64,000 nucleotides of DNA from CAVROT01 sp963722905 (GTDB taxonomy: Bacteria; Pseudomonadota; Alphaproteobacteria; Rhodobacterales; Rhodobacteraceae): positions 62,001-126,000 of the forward strand of contig CAVROT010000004.1 in assembly GCA_963722905.1 (NCBI GenBank). Direction: 5' to 3'. How positions within the stretch are numbered: position 1 is the first letter of the stretch; each line of letters starts with the position of its first letter. The translations under genes were made by a program, and so were the position numbers. Below are positions 36,092 to 45,058 of the stretch, piece by piece. The notes below the pieces were generated by a model. It ran no database searches, was not told the DNA's origin, and worked only from the letters and a program-made list of their open reading frames with translations.

Positions 36092-38014
36092 TCATGCCAC
36101 CGGCTCCAGACGCACCAGCGGATCGCCTGCGGCCACCTGCCCGCCCGTCTCGGCCATCACCTCGGCCACCACGCCGTCACGCCCCGCGCAAAGGGCATGT
36201 TCCATCTTCATCGCCTCCAGCACGCACATCCTGTCGCCGGCGACGACCCTGTCGCCTGGCCCGACCGACACCTGCCGCACGGTCCCCGGCATCGGCGCAA
36301 GGATCACGTCGGCGCCCGCCGCCGCGCCGCCGGTCCGGTCCAGCGGATCGGGCACGCCGAAGGGGCGCGGATCGGCGCCCAGCACTGTGACGGTGTCGCC
36401 CAGGCGGACGACCCGAGGCGCCTGTCCATCGACGGCCCAGCCGCCCGGCCCCAGCCGCGCCGTCACCGTCGCGTCGCCGACCGAGACCTCGCAGACGCCC
36501 GCCGCTGGCACGCGCAGGACGGCCGTGACGTCGGCGCCGCCGAAGGTCAGCGGCACGCGCCACGATAACGGCGACCAAAGCGCGAAGGCCGCCGCGCCGC
36601 CGATCCCCGCCACGCGGATCGCCGCCAGTGCCACGTCCGCCGCCGCCGGTTCGTCGCCCCGCACCAGCTCCGCCAGGTCGCGCCCGATGAGCCCGGTGTC
36701 CACGTCACCCGCCGCGAACCCCGCATGGCGCGCGAGCGCCCGCAAAAAGGCGAGGTTGGTCACGGTCCCCGCCACCTCGGTCGCGTCGAGGGACCGTCGC
36801 AGGGACCGCAGTGCCGACGCTCGATCGGAACCGGAAACCACGATCTTGGCGATCATCGGATCGTACCAGGGCGTCACCGCGTCGCCGGCCCGCACGCCGG
36901 TCTCGATCCGTGCGTCGTCCGGAAAGCGCAGATGGCCCAGCACCCCCGTCGCCGGCAGGAACCCCGCCTCGACGTCCTCGGCATAGAGCCGCGCCTCGAA
37001 GGCATGGCCGTGCAGCGCCACCTCCCCCTGGCGCAGCGGCAGCGGCTCGCCCGCCGCGACCCTCAACTGCCATTCGACCAGATCGATGCCGGTGACGGCC
37101 TCGGTCACCGGATGCTCGACCTGAAGGCGCGTGTTCATCTCCATGAAATGAAAGGCGCCCAACGTACCGTCCGGCCGTCCCTCGCAGATGAACTCGACCG
37201 TGCCCGCCCCGGCATAACCGATGGCCTCGGCCGCGCGGACCGCCGCCGCCCCCATCTCGGCACGCAACTGCGCGGTCATGCCGGGCGCCGGCGCCTCCTC
37301 GATCACCTTCTGGTGGCGCCGCTGGAGCGAACAGTCCCGCTCGCCCAGATGAATCGCCCTGGTTCCGTCTCCGAAGACCTGTATTTCCACGTGGCGGGGC
37401 CGTTCGATCAGCTTCTCGATCAGGACCCGGTCGTTGCCGAAGGCCGCCAGCGCCTCGGCCCGCGCGGCCGCCAGCGCCCGGGGGAACGCGGCCTCGCTCT
37501 CGGCCACGCGCATGCCCTTGCCGCCGCCGCCCGCCACCGCCTTGACCAGCACCGGCCAGCCGATCATCGCGGCCTCCTGCGCCAGCCGGACGTCGGCCTG
37601 ATCGAGGCCGTGGTATCCCGGCACGACCGGCACGCCAGCCTCGGTCATGGTCGCCTTGGCGGCATCCTTGAGCCCCATCGCCCGGATCGCGTCGGCCGAC
37701 GGCCCGACGAAGACCAGCCCGGCCGCAGTGACGGTATCGACGAAACCGGGGTTCTCGCTGAGGAACCCGTAGCCCGGATGCACCGCCTGCGCGCCCGATG
37801 CCAGGGCGGCTGCGACGATGGCGCCCACGTCGAGATAACTTTCGGACGCCGGCGCCGGACCGATGCGCATCGCGGCGTCGGCCATCTCGACATGGCGCGC
37901 GCCCGCATCGGCATCCGAGTAGACAGCCACCGTCGCGACGCCCATCCGCCGGCAGGTGTCGATGATCCGGCAGGCGATCTCGCCCCGGTTGGCGATCAGG
38001 ACGCTACGGAACAT
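36092..38014 (-). CDS. liuD: Methylcrotonyl-CoA carboxylase, biotin-containing alpha subunit
   Basis: 640 residues. Biotin carboxylase domain first (VLIANRGEIACRI, then KAVAGGGGKGMRV for ATP), followed by a linker domain and a C-terminal biotinyl domain with the attachment lysine in LEAMKMEH. It carboxylates biotin and passes CO2 to the beta subunit, which carboxylates 3-methylcrotonyl-CoA. Distinguished from acetyl- and propionyl-CoA carboxylases mainly by context (ivd, liuB and liuC nearby). Its start overlaps the ASCH gene by 11 bp. Confidence 0.93.
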   Translation of the reverse strand: MFRSVLIANRGEIACRIIDTCRRMGVATVAVYSDADAGARHVEMADAAMRIGPAPASESYLDVGAIVAAALASGAQAVHPGYGFLSENPGFVDTVTAAGLVFVGPSADAIRAMGLKDAAKATMTEAGVPVVPGYHGLDQADVRLAQEAAMIGWPVLVKAVAGGGGKGMRVAESEAAFPRALAAARAEALAAFGNDRVLIEKLIERPRHVEIQVFGDGTRAIHLGERDCSLQRRHQKVIEEAPAPGMTAQLRAEMGAAAVRAAEAIGYAGAGTVEFICEGRPDGTLGAFHFMEMNTRLQVEHPVTEAVTGIDLVEWQLRVAAGEPLPLRQGEVALHGHAFEARLYAEDVEAGFLPATGVLGHLRFPDDARIETGVRAGDAVTPWYDPMIAKIVVSGSDRASALRSLRRSLDATEVAGTVTNLAFLRALARHAGFAAGDVDTGLIGRDLAELVRGDEPAAADVALAAIRVAGIGGAAAFALWSPLSWRVPLTFGGADVTAVLRVPAAGVCEVSVGDATVTARLGPGGWAVDGQAPRVVRLGDTVTVLGADPRPFGVPDPLDRTGGAAAGADVILAPMPGTVRQVSVGPGDRVVAGDRMCVLEAMKMEHALCAGRDGVVAEVMAETGGQVAAGDPLVRLEPVA

Positions 38015-38429
38015 CGGCCGTGCCGCCCAGGTCCTCGACCAGATCGAACCGCTCCCAGATCAGCTGCATGTCGAGGGCGAAGACGCCGGCGCGGCGGTAG
38101 TAGCGTTCGTGCCCCGCCCGCCAGCCTTCCAGCGTGTCGTCCTCCCCTTCGGCCAGCGCCATCGCCTCGGACATCTCGCAGAACCGGACGGGGACGAGTT
38201 CGACCGTCCGCACCACCAGCTGCGGAACGCCGCGGTGATCCAGTACGATGTCGCAACGGCCGACCTCCGGCGGCGCCTCGCCCGACGCGAACTCGGCCAG
38301 TGCCGAACATGTGGCGCGCTTGCGCCCGTCGCGCACCAAGGCAATCAGCCGCGCGGAGAGCGCGGGACCGTCGCCGAACATGAAGGTTTCCGCCCCGGGA
38401 TAGCGGCGCATGGCCTCGCTCAACGTCAT
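38004..38429 (-). CDS. ASCH-domain protein embedded in the leucine catabolism operon
   Basis: 141 residues. The pattern FMFGDGPALSARLIALVRDGRKRATC, then VGRCDIVLDHRGVPQLVVRT, FCEMSEAMALAEGEDD and WRAGHERYY matches the ASCH fold, an RNA-binding-like beta-barrel related to PUA domains. Some ASCH proteins hydrolyse N4-acetylcytidine; this specific role is untested. It sits between the two carboxylase subunit genes, overlapping liuD by 11 bp. AAGGGGG lies 6 nt before the ATG, partly supplied by the repeat element just upstream. Confidence 0.88.
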   Translation of the reverse strand: MTLSEAMRRYPGAETFMFGDGPALSARLIALVRDGRKRATCSALAEFASGEAPPEVGRCDIVLDHRGVPQLVVRTVELVPVRFCEMSEAMALAEGEDDTLEGWRAGHERYYRRAGVFALDMQLIWERFDLVEDLGGTADVP

Positions 38430-38437
38430 GGCGCACC

Positions 38438-38479
38438 CCCTTCATCCTGTCGAAAATACTCCCCGCGGAGCGTCCGCCA
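38438..38479 (-). repeat. Short intergenic repeat, copy 1
   Basis: A 26-bp identical core (CCCTTCATCCTG then TCGAAAATACTCCC) is shared with 61639-61664, followed by a GC-rich, partly self-complementary tail in both. Here it lies between liuB and the ASCH gene; read on the minus strand it ends in GACAGGATGAAGGG and contributes to the ASCH ribosome-binding region. Similar elements recur in Rhodobacterales intergenic regions as I recall them. Confidence 0.7.
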
Positions 38480-38487
38480 TCCCCGCA

Positions 38488-40086
38488 TCACATGCGGAAC
38501 ACGCCAAAGCGTGTCTCTTCCACCGGTGCGTTCAGCGCCGCGCGCAGCGACAGGGCCAGCACGTCGCGTGATTTGCGCGGATCCACGATCCCGTCGTCCC
38601 AGAGCCGCGCGCTGGCATAGAGCGGGTGCGACTGCGCCTCGAACTGCGCGCGGACCGGCGCCTCGATCGCGTCGGCATCGGCGTCCGGCAAGGTCTCGCC
38701 CCGCGCCTCCAGCGCTGCACGGCGCACGCTCGACAGGACGCCCGCGGCCTGGGGACCGCCCATGACGGCGATGCGCGAGGCCGGCCATGACCACATGAAC
38801 CGCGGCTGGTAGGCGCGCCCCGCCATACCATAGTTCCCGGCACCGAAACTGCCACCGACGACCATCGTGATCTTGGGGACCGCGGTGGTCGCCACGGCCG
38901 TCACCAGCTTGGCGCCGTGCCGCGCGATGCCGCCGTGTTCGGCGGCGCGGCCCACCATGAAGCCGGTGATGTTCTGCAGGAACACCAGAGGAATACGGCG
39001 CTGGCTGCAGAGCTGCACGAAATGGGCGCCCTTCTGCGCCGCGTCGCTGACCAGCACGCCGTTGTTGGCGACGATGCCCACCGGGCATCCCTCGACATGG
39101 GCAAAGCCGCACACGAGGCTCTCGCCGAACCGGGCCTTGAATTCGTCGAAGCGGCTGCCGTCCACGATCCGCGCGATCACCTCGCGGATATCGTAGGGGG
39201 TGCGCAGGTCGGCCGGCACGACGCCCAGCATGTCCTCGGGGTCGTGAAGCGGCGGCTCGGACGGCTGCCAGTCGGGCGTCGCCGCGGGGCCCAGATGTCG
39301 CAGCGCCTCGCGCGCCAGCGCCAGGGCATGGGCGTCGTCCTCGGCCAGCTGGTCGGCCACGCCGCTCAGCCGGGTGTGGACGTCGCCGCCGCCCAGATCC
39401 TCGGCCGTGACGACCTCGCCCGTAGCCGCCCGAACCAGCGGCGGACCGGCAAGGAAGATCGTCCCCTGATCGCGCACGATGATCGACACGTCCGACATGG
39501 CGGGCACGTAAGCGCCGCCGGCGGTGCACGACCCCATGACGACGGCGATCTGGGCGATGCCGGCCGCACTCATCCGGGCCTGATTGTAGAAGATGCGGCC
39601 GAAATGGTCGCGATCGGGAAACACCTCGTCCTGGTTGGGCAGGTTCGCCCCGCCCGAATCCACGAGGTAGACGCAAGGCAGCCGGCATTCGGCCGCGATC
39701 TCCTGCGCGCGCAGGTGCTTCTTGACCGTCATGGGGTAGTAGGTGCCGCCCTTCACGGTCGCGTCGTTGCACACCACCATGACGTCCCGGCCGTGCACGC
39801 GGCCGACGCCGGCGATCACGCCCGCGCAGGGGGCGGCGCCGTCGTACATGCCGTGCGCCGCGGTCGCCCCGATCTCCAGAAAGGGACTGCCGGGGTCCAG
39901 CAGGCCCGTCACGCGGTCGCGCGGCAGCATCTTGCCGCGCGCCGTGTGCCGGTCGCGTGCCCGGTCGCCGCCGCCTTCGGCCGCGGCAAGGGCGGCGTCC
40001 CGCACCAGCGCCAGCGCCTCCAGATGCGCGGCACGGTTGGCAGCGAAGGCCTGCGATCCGGGCAGGGCGGCGGTCTTCAGTCTCAC
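38488..40086 (-). CDS. liuB: Methylcrotonyl-CoA carboxylase, carboxyltransferase beta subunit
   Basis: 532 residues, the usual size. A crotonase-fold carboxyltransferase that takes CO2 from the biotin of LiuD. Signatures are RGKMLPRDRV near the N-terminus, the acyl-CoA-binding MTVKKHLRAQEI and VYLVDSGGANLPNQ, and QNITGFMVGR with GSFGAGNYGMAGRAY in the second half. 58 bp downstream lies the ASCH gene. About 140 bp separate it from the small secreted protein gene upstream. Confidence 0.95.
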   Translation of the reverse strand: MRLKTAALPGSQAFAANRAAHLEALALVRDAALAAAEGGGDRARDRHTARGKMLPRDRVTGLLDPGSPFLEIGATAAHGMYDGAAPCAGVIAGVGRVHGRDVMVVCNDATVKGGTYYPMTVKKHLRAQEIAAECRLPCVYLVDSGGANLPNQDEVFPDRDHFGRIFYNQARMSAAGIAQIAVVMGSCTAGGAYVPAMSDVSIIVRDQGTIFLAGPPLVRAATGEVVTAEDLGGGDVHTRLSGVADQLAEDDAHALALAREALRHLGPAATPDWQPSEPPLHDPEDMLGVVPADLRTPYDIREVIARIVDGSRFDEFKARFGESLVCGFAHVEGCPVGIVANNGVLVSDAAQKGAHFVQLCSQRRIPLVFLQNITGFMVGRAAEHGGIARHGAKLVTAVATTAVPKITMVVGGSFGAGNYGMAGRAYQPRFMWSWPASRIAVMGGPQAAGVLSSVRRAALEARGETLPDADADAIEAPVRAQFEAQSHPLYASARLWDDGIVDPRKSRDVLALSLRAALNAPVEETRFGVFRM

Positions 40087-40229
40087 TGGCGCATGACCGG
40101 CGCGGGCCTCCCGTCCTGTTGCGTCGCAACGCTATCCCCCGTCTCGCGGCCGCACAACCGGATCGCACGCGCAGCCGCCTGTGGTTCGCGCCAAAGTGGG
40201 GCGGACGCAGCCGGATCGCCGCCGGTGCG

Positions 40230-40517
40230 TCAGGCCCCCGGGAGGCCCGAAGCCGCCCTGCCGTCGGGAGCGACCTGCCAGACCCGCCGCGCCGCGGGGC
40301 CGTCGCAGACGACGACCATCCAGACCGCCGGGTCCGTATGGGGTACGGCGGCGCAATCGGTCACCCGGGCCGCGCCGCCCGCCTCGTCCACGTAGCGCTG
40401 CGCCCAGGCAGCGATCACGTCACCCTCGGTCAGTGCGGCCACTCCCTGCCCCGACCGCAGGCCCAGCACGGCGGCGGCGAGCGCCAGCGCGGCCACCACG
40501 GGCGCCATGCGCCTCAT
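40230..40517 (-). CDS. Small secreted protein of unknown function
   Basis: 95 residues with a signal peptide (MRRMAPVVAALALAAAVLGL). The mature part is about 70 residues with two cysteines and the segment DVIAAWAQRYV. No family recognised. The start overlaps the stop of the DUF1622 gene by 4 bp (ATGA), so they are co-translated. It lies between ivd and liuB on the same strand. Confidence 0.6.
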   Translation of the reverse strand: MRRMAPVVAALALAAAVLGLRSGQGVAALTEGDVIAAWAQRYVDEAGGAARVTDCAAVPHTDPAVWMVVVCDGPAARRVWQVAPDGRAASGLPGA

Positions 40518-40936
40518 GTCTCAAGCTCGCGCTTCACTTCCGCCAGTTCGCGGTCGAGGAAGTAGCTGATGAGCGACCGGATGATGACCAGCAGCCCCAG
40601 GAAGACGAGGTCGGCCATGGCGAGGCTGATGGCGGTGTGAACGATGTCGCTGACGATCAGGATCTCCAGCCCGGCGAGGATGTAGCGCCCCAGCTCGACC
40701 CGCTCGCGGTTCACCCCGCGCACCCGCTTGATGTCGTCGCCGAAGCTGAGCTCGGCGCGCACGAACCCGACGGTGAAGCGCAGCGCCCCGATCAGCAGGA
40801 TCGCGATGGCGAAGAGGTCGATGCCGGTCGCCAAGATCTCCAGCCAATGCGTCAGCCCCTCGAGCGGCCCGTGCAGAACGCCGCCCTCGCGCACGTAGGA
40901 CATGAAGCCGGTCGCGGACTCCGGGGCAGGTTCCAT
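40514..40936 (-). CDS. DUF1622 family membrane protein
   Basis: 140 residues with three hydrophobic segments and the sequence RAELSFGDDIKRVRGVNRERVELGRYILAGLEILIVSDI, characteristic of DUF1622. The C-terminus is charged (FLDRELAEVKRELET). Function unknown; members are small inner-membrane proteins. I took the ATG at 40936 (MEPAPESATGF) because the longer frame adds only unconserved arginine-rich sequence. It lies between ivd and liuB but has no evident link to leucine breakdown. Confidence 0.82.
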   Translation of the reverse strand: MEPAPESATGFMSYVREGGVLHGPLEGLTHWLEILATGIDLFAIAILLIGALRFTVGFVRAELSFGDDIKRVRGVNRERVELGRYILAGLEILIVSDIVHTAISLAMADLVFLGLLVIIRSLISYFLDRELAEVKRELET

Positions 40937-41084
40937 CGCCGTCACCCCTGCCCGACTGCCGGGCGGGACGGAGGCCGGACGCCACCGCCGGTCACGTACC
41001 TGACTGGTGCCGCATCGATGGCATCGCGGCAAGGCGGCATCCGTCGCGCCTCCGGCGTGCGCGGCGTCAGGGCGGGAGGCGTCC

Positions 41085-42248
41085 TCATCCCATCCCCCCC
41101 ACCAGTTCGCGCCCGATCAGCATGCGGCGGATCTCGGAGGTGCCGGCGCCGATCTCCATCAGCTTGGCGTCGCGGAAGAGCCGGCTGACCGGACTGTCCG
41201 ACATGAAGCCGGCGCCGCCCATGGCCTGCACCGCCTGGTGCGCAACCTTCATGGCCTCCTCGGAGGCGTAGAGCACGCAGGCGGCAGCGTCCTGCCGCGT
41301 GACCCGGCCTGCATCGCAGGCGCGCGCCACCTCGTAGACATAGGCGCGGGCCGTGTTCATCGCGACGTACATGTCCGCGATCTTGCCCTGCATCAGCTGG
41401 AACGACCCCACCGGCTGCCCGAACTGACGACGTTCGGCCATATAGGGCATCACGTGGTCGAGACAGGCCGCCATGATGCCGGTGCCGATGCCCGACAGCA
41501 CGACGCGTTCGTAGTCGAGCCCGCTCATCAGGACGCGCACGCCGCCGCCCTCCTGGCCCAGCACGTTGTCGAAGGGCACCTCTACATCGTCGAAGACCAG
41601 CTCGGCGGTGTTCGATCCACGCATCCCCAGCTTGTCGAAATGCGGCGACGTGCCGAACCCCGTCATCGCCCGTTCGATCAGGAAGGCGGTGATGCCGCGC
41701 GACCCGGCCCCGGGGTCGGTCTTGGCATAGACCACAAGCGTCGCGGCGTCGGGACCGTTGGTGATCCAGTATTTCGTCCCGTTCAGACGGTAGTGGTCGT
41801 TGCGCTTCTCGGCCCTCAGCGACATGCCGACCACGTCCGATCCCGCCCCCGCCTCTGACATAGCCAGCGCGCCGACCTCGGTCCCGTCGATCAAACCCGG
41901 AAGGTAGCGGGCCTTCTGCGCGTCGGTGCCGTTCAGCGCGATCTGGTTGACGCAGAGGTTGGAATGGGCGCCGTAGCTGAGCGAGACCGAGGCGGATGCG
42001 CGCGCGATCTCCTCGACGGCGACGACATGGGCAAGGTATCCCATTCCGGCGCCACCGTCGGCCTCGGGCACGGTGATGCCCAGAAGGCCCAGATCGCCCA
42101 TCTCGGCCCAGAGCTCCGCCGGGAAGACATTGCCGGCGTCGATGCCTGCGGCCAGCGGCGCCACCCGGTCCTGCGCCCAGCGGTGCACCATCTCGCGAAG
42201 GGCGTTCACGTCCTCGCCAAGATCGAAGGTCATGGATCCGTTGAACAT
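41085..42248 (-). CDS. ivd: Isovaleryl-CoA dehydrogenase
   Basis: 387 residues, an FAD acyl-CoA dehydrogenase. Motifs SLSYGAHSNLCVNQI and LMSGLDYERVVLSG (carrying the catalytic glutamate in the position used by isovaleryl-CoA dehydrogenases), plus AMSEAGAGSDVVGM and KYWITNG for FAD and substrate. It converts isovaleryl-CoA to 3-methylcrotonyl-CoA. GGGAGG lies 6 nt before the ATG at 42248; the longer frame upstream is not conserved. First gene of the leucine-catabolic group. Confidence 0.95.
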   Translation of the reverse strand: MFNGSMTFDLGEDVNALREMVHRWAQDRVAPLAAGIDAGNVFPAELWAEMGDLGLLGITVPEADGGAGMGYLAHVVAVEEIARASASVSLSYGAHSNLCVNQIALNGTDAQKARYLPGLIDGTEVGALAMSEAGAGSDVVGMSLRAEKRNDHYRLNGTKYWITNGPDAATLVVYAKTDPGAGSRGITAFLIERAMTGFGTSPHFDKLGMRGSNTAELVFDDVEVPFDNVLGQEGGGVRVLMSGLDYERVVLSGIGTGIMAACLDHVMPYMAERRQFGQPVGSFQLMQGKIADMYVAMNTARAYVYEVARACDAGRVTRQDAAACVLYASEEAMKVAHQAVQAMGGAGFMSDSPVSRLFRDAKLMEIGAGTSEIRRMLIGRELVGGMG

Positions 42249-42518
42249 GCGGTGCCTCCCGTTCCGGCTGTGATTGGGCACCGGGCCGCCGGCAGTTGCA
42301 AGGTACCGCGCCGCCGCGATGCGATGTGTTGACGATTGGGCAAGGACCGCGCGTCAGACTGCGTGGCAGGAACACACGGACGTGGCCCGCAAGTGTCTTC
42401 CGCGCGGGACGGACGGGCGCGCGGGACGGAATGGCTTGCGACGGGCTGGAAATTCTGGCCGGGATCGGCTATCTGGACGGGACGGACGGCACGGGCCGGC
42501 CATGACTGGGAGGACGGA

Positions 42519-42731
42519 ATGAGCATCACGCTCGAGACCTATCGCGACGTCTTCGGCGGCAACCTCGACCGGCGCGTCCGCGCGCTGATGCTGATGGCGC
42601 TCTCCTTCGCCGTCGGGGGCTATCTGGCGTCCAACGTCTTTTACTACTTCCCGCACCTCGACAGCACCGGCGCCGCAGCATTGTGCGGTGCCGTCTTCGC
42701 CGCTCTTTTCTCGCTGGTTCGGTTCCGTTAG
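42519..42731 (+). CDS. Small membrane protein of unknown function
   Basis: 70 residues with two hydrophobic segments (ALMLMALSFAVGGYLAS and GAAALCGAVFAALFSLV). The ATG is preceded by GGGAGGACGGA, a strong ribosome-binding site, which supports a real gene. No family recognised. It is divergent from ivd across a 270-bp gap in which no clear promoter elements are recognised. Confidence 0.65.
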   Translation: MSITLETYRDVFGGNLDRRVRALMLMALSFAVGGYLASNVFYYFPHLDSTGAAALCGAVFAALFSLVRFR

Positions 42732-42779
42732 GGCGGCACTCCCAGCGTCGACCGGGCGACCAGCGAGGCGCCGTGCAGG

Positions 42780-43106
42780 ATGAACGCCGCCTGGACGTTC
42801 GCCGCCTCTCCTCTGCCGCTCATCCTCGCATCCTGCGCCGCCGTCCTGCTGCTGGTCCGGCTGGGTCATCACCGCGACCGGACCGGAGCGCTGACCCGGG
42901 CGCGCATTCTCGCCGTCTTCGGGCTGGCCGTGTCGATCTACACGTTCGGGCTGTGCGTCCTGTCGCAGCTCGTCCTCGGCGGGCCGGACGTGGCGACGCT
43001 GGTGGGCGAGGGGTTCGGCAGCCAGCGGATCGCCTGGCTGCTGCTGGTCGTCACCCTGGACCAGGCCGTCCGGCTCTGGGACGAATACCGTCCGTTCGAC
43101 CGCTGA
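42780..43106 (+). CDS. Small membrane protein of unknown function
   Basis: 108 residues with three hydrophobic segments: PLPLILASCAAVLLLVRL, ILAVFGLAVSIYTFGLCVL and IAWLLLVVTLDQAVRLW. A GCAGG lies close to the ATG. It follows the 70-residue gene by 48 bp on the same strand and may be co-transcribed. Its last 56 bp overlap the 3' end of the convergent DegT-family gene, so one of the two C-termini must be judged with care. Confidence 0.6.
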   Translation: MNAAWTFAASPLPLILASCAAVLLLVRLGHHRDRTGALTRARILAVFGLAVSIYTFGLCVLSQLVLGGPDVATLVGEGFGSQRIAWLLLVVTLDQAVRLWDEYRPFDR

Positions 43107-44271
43107 CCTCCTCCGCCACGATGCGCGCCACGGCGTCGCAATCCTCCGGCGTGAAGGCGAGCGGCAGGCGCATGTCCAGGAGCTGCGCCAGCACCGCGTC
43201 CGTGCGCGGCAGCGCGTCGCCGGCGGCATAGCCCCAGTCGCGATATGTGGAGGTGAAACCGGCGGGCCGGTCCGCGCCGAACCATTTCAACGTCACCCCC
43301 CGCGCGCCGCACCCGTCGACGACCGCGCCGACCGCCTCGGCCGGCCACCCCGGCAGGCGGAACTGGATCGACGAGCCGACGAAATCCTCGCGCGCGTCCC
43401 GCACGGGCAGGACGAGGCCCGGCACGTCCGACAGCCCCGACGCGACCCGGTCGTAGCGGCTGCGCCATGCACGGCGGCGGGCGTCCAGCAGCGGCACCTG
43501 CGGGCGCAGGATCGCCGCCCGCAGCTCGTCCATCCGGCCCGAGACGTTGGGCGTCCCGTCCGTCAGCGGCGCGAAGGCCTCCGGCCCCGGGGCCGCGACG
43601 TGCCGGTCCCACATCATGTAGCTGCCCGACAGCAGGATCGCCCGCGCCGCCAGCGCGTCGTCGTCGGTGGTCAGAAGCCCTCCCTCGCCCGAGTTGATGT
43701 GCTTGTAGGTCTGGGTGGAGTAGCAGGCGACCGCCCCGTGCCGCCCGGACGGCACGCCGTCCCAGAGCGCGCCCATGGTATGGGCGCAATCCTCGACCAC
43801 CGCGACGCCGGCCGCGTCGCAGAGCGCCATCAGGGCCGTCATGTCGCAGACATGGCCGCGCATGTGCGACAGCAGAAGGACGCGCGCGCCCGTCCGCGCC
43901 ATCGTCTCGGACAGGTGCGCGGCGTCGATGGCGAGGTCCGGGGTGACGTCGACGAAGACCGGTCGGGCGCCCACGGACGCGATGGCGCCCGGCACCGGGG
44001 CCAGCGTGAAGGCGTTGGTCAAGACCGGATCACCGGGTCCGACCTCCAGCGCCCGCAGCGCGCAGGAGAGCGCGTAGCCGCCCGAGGCGACGGCCAGGCA
44101 GTGCCGCGCGCCGGTGGCGGCGGCGAACTCGGCCTCCAGCAGCGCCACCTGCGACGGGTCCGCGCCGTAGCGGTGCAGGCGGCCATGACGCATCGCAGCG
44201 ACGGCGGCCGCGATGCCGGCCTCCGGGATCGGATCGGGCTGTGTGAAGCTGCCCGCGAAGACCTCGGTCAT
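43051..44271 (-). CDS. DegT/DnrJ/EryC1 family PLP-dependent aminotransferase
   Basis: 406 residues. The fold-type I PLP enzyme pattern is visible: TGARHCLAVASGGYALSCAL (phosphate site), VEDCAHTMGALWDG with the PLP-ring aspartate, and STQTYKHINSGEGG with the Schiff-base lysine. Members aminate sugar nucleotides or related ketones in surface-glycan or antibiotic synthesis. No other sugar-nucleotide gene is adjacent except glmU/glmS, and the substrate is unknown. The upstream phosphatase gene overlaps its ATG by 4 bp. Confidence 0.88.
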   Translation of the reverse strand: MTEVFAGSFTQPDPIPEAGIAAAVAAMRHGRLHRYGADPSQVALLEAEFAAATGARHCLAVASGGYALSCALRALEVGPGDPVLTNAFTLAPVPGAIASVGARPVFVDVTPDLAIDAAHLSETMARTGARVLLLSHMRGHVCDMTALMALCDAAGVAVVEDCAHTMGALWDGVPSGRHGAVACYSTQTYKHINSGEGGLLTTDDDALAARAILLSGSYMMWDRHVAAPGPEAFAPLTDGTPNVSGRMDELRAAILRPQVPLLDARRRAWRSRYDRVASGLSDVPGLVLPVRDAREDFVGSSIQFRLPGWPAEAVGAVVDGCGARGVTLKWFGADRPAGFTSTYRDWGYAAGDALPRTDAVLAQLLDMRLPLAFTPEDCDAVARIVAEEVSGRTDGIRPRAGRPGPG

Positions 44272-44933
44272 CCGATCAGCCGTCGCACGACCCCGCTCAG
44301 GTCGTCGAAATCGGCCAGCAGGGCGTCCGGCCCCAGCCCGCGCAGTGCATCTCCGTCCGATCCGAACGTGACGAGGACCGACGGCACCCCGGCGGCGCGG
44401 GCCGTGTCGTGGTCGGTCGCGGTGTCGCCCACCATCAGCGCGGCGCCGGGATCGCCGCCCGCGCGGCGCACCGCTTCCATGAAGGGGGCGGGGTCGGGCT
44501 TGCGCACTGGCAGCGTGTCGGCACCGACCAGTGCGCCGAAGAGGTCCCGCACCCCCAGCGACACCATCAGCTTCTCGGCCAGGCCCTCGGGCTTGTTGGT
44601 GCAGATGCCGGTGGCGTAGCCGGCGCCGCGCAGCGCCTGCACCGCCCGCGTCGCACCCGGATACATGACCGTATGCCGGTCCAGAGCACCCTCGTAATGC
44701 GCCAGGAGAGGACCGTACCAGTCATCGACCACGGCCTCCCCCGCCGCTGGATCGACGCGGGCGAAACCGAGGCGCAGCATCGAGCGGCCTCCCTTGAGGG
44801 CGGTCTCGCTGTCGGCGGCCGCATCCAGCACGTCGCCATGCCCCATCTGGCGAAAGCAGGCGTTTGCGGCGGCGACAAGGTCCGCTGCGGTGTCGGCCAG
44901 CGTCCCGTCGAGGTCGAAGATGACCGTGCGCAT
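44268..44933 (-). CDS. gph: HAD-superfamily phosphatase, phosphoglycolate phosphatase-like
   Basis: 221 residues. Motif I FDLDGTLADT, motif II TNKPEG, motif III KPDPAPF and motif IV VGDTATDHDTARAAG with a helical cap match phosphoglycolate phosphatase, which clears 2-phosphoglycolate from DNA repair and photorespiration-like reactions. Other HAD sugar phosphatases look similar, so the substrate is probable rather than certain. GGAGG lies 4 nt before the ATG. It is divergent from glmU and overlaps the aminotransferase gene by 4 bp. Confidence 0.85.
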   Translation of the reverse strand: MRTVIFDLDGTLADTAADLVAAANACFRQMGHGDVLDAAADSETALKGGRSMLRLGFARVDPAAGEAVVDDWYGPLLAHYEGALDRHTVMYPGATRAVQALRGAGYATGICTNKPEGLAEKLMVSLGVRDLFGALVGADTLPVRKPDPAPFMEAVRRAGGDPGAALMVGDTATDHDTARAAGVPSVLVTFGSDGDALRGLGPDALLADFDDLSGVVRRLIG

Positions 44934-45058
44934 CGCACCTCCGCCGTTGAAACATGCCGACATACCGGTTGACCGGACCCGGCCTTGCGGCGCGTCCACC
45001 ATCGCGTCATAGCCGCCGCGAGACGGACGCGCCATAGCCCGGCAGGAAAGGACGGCCG

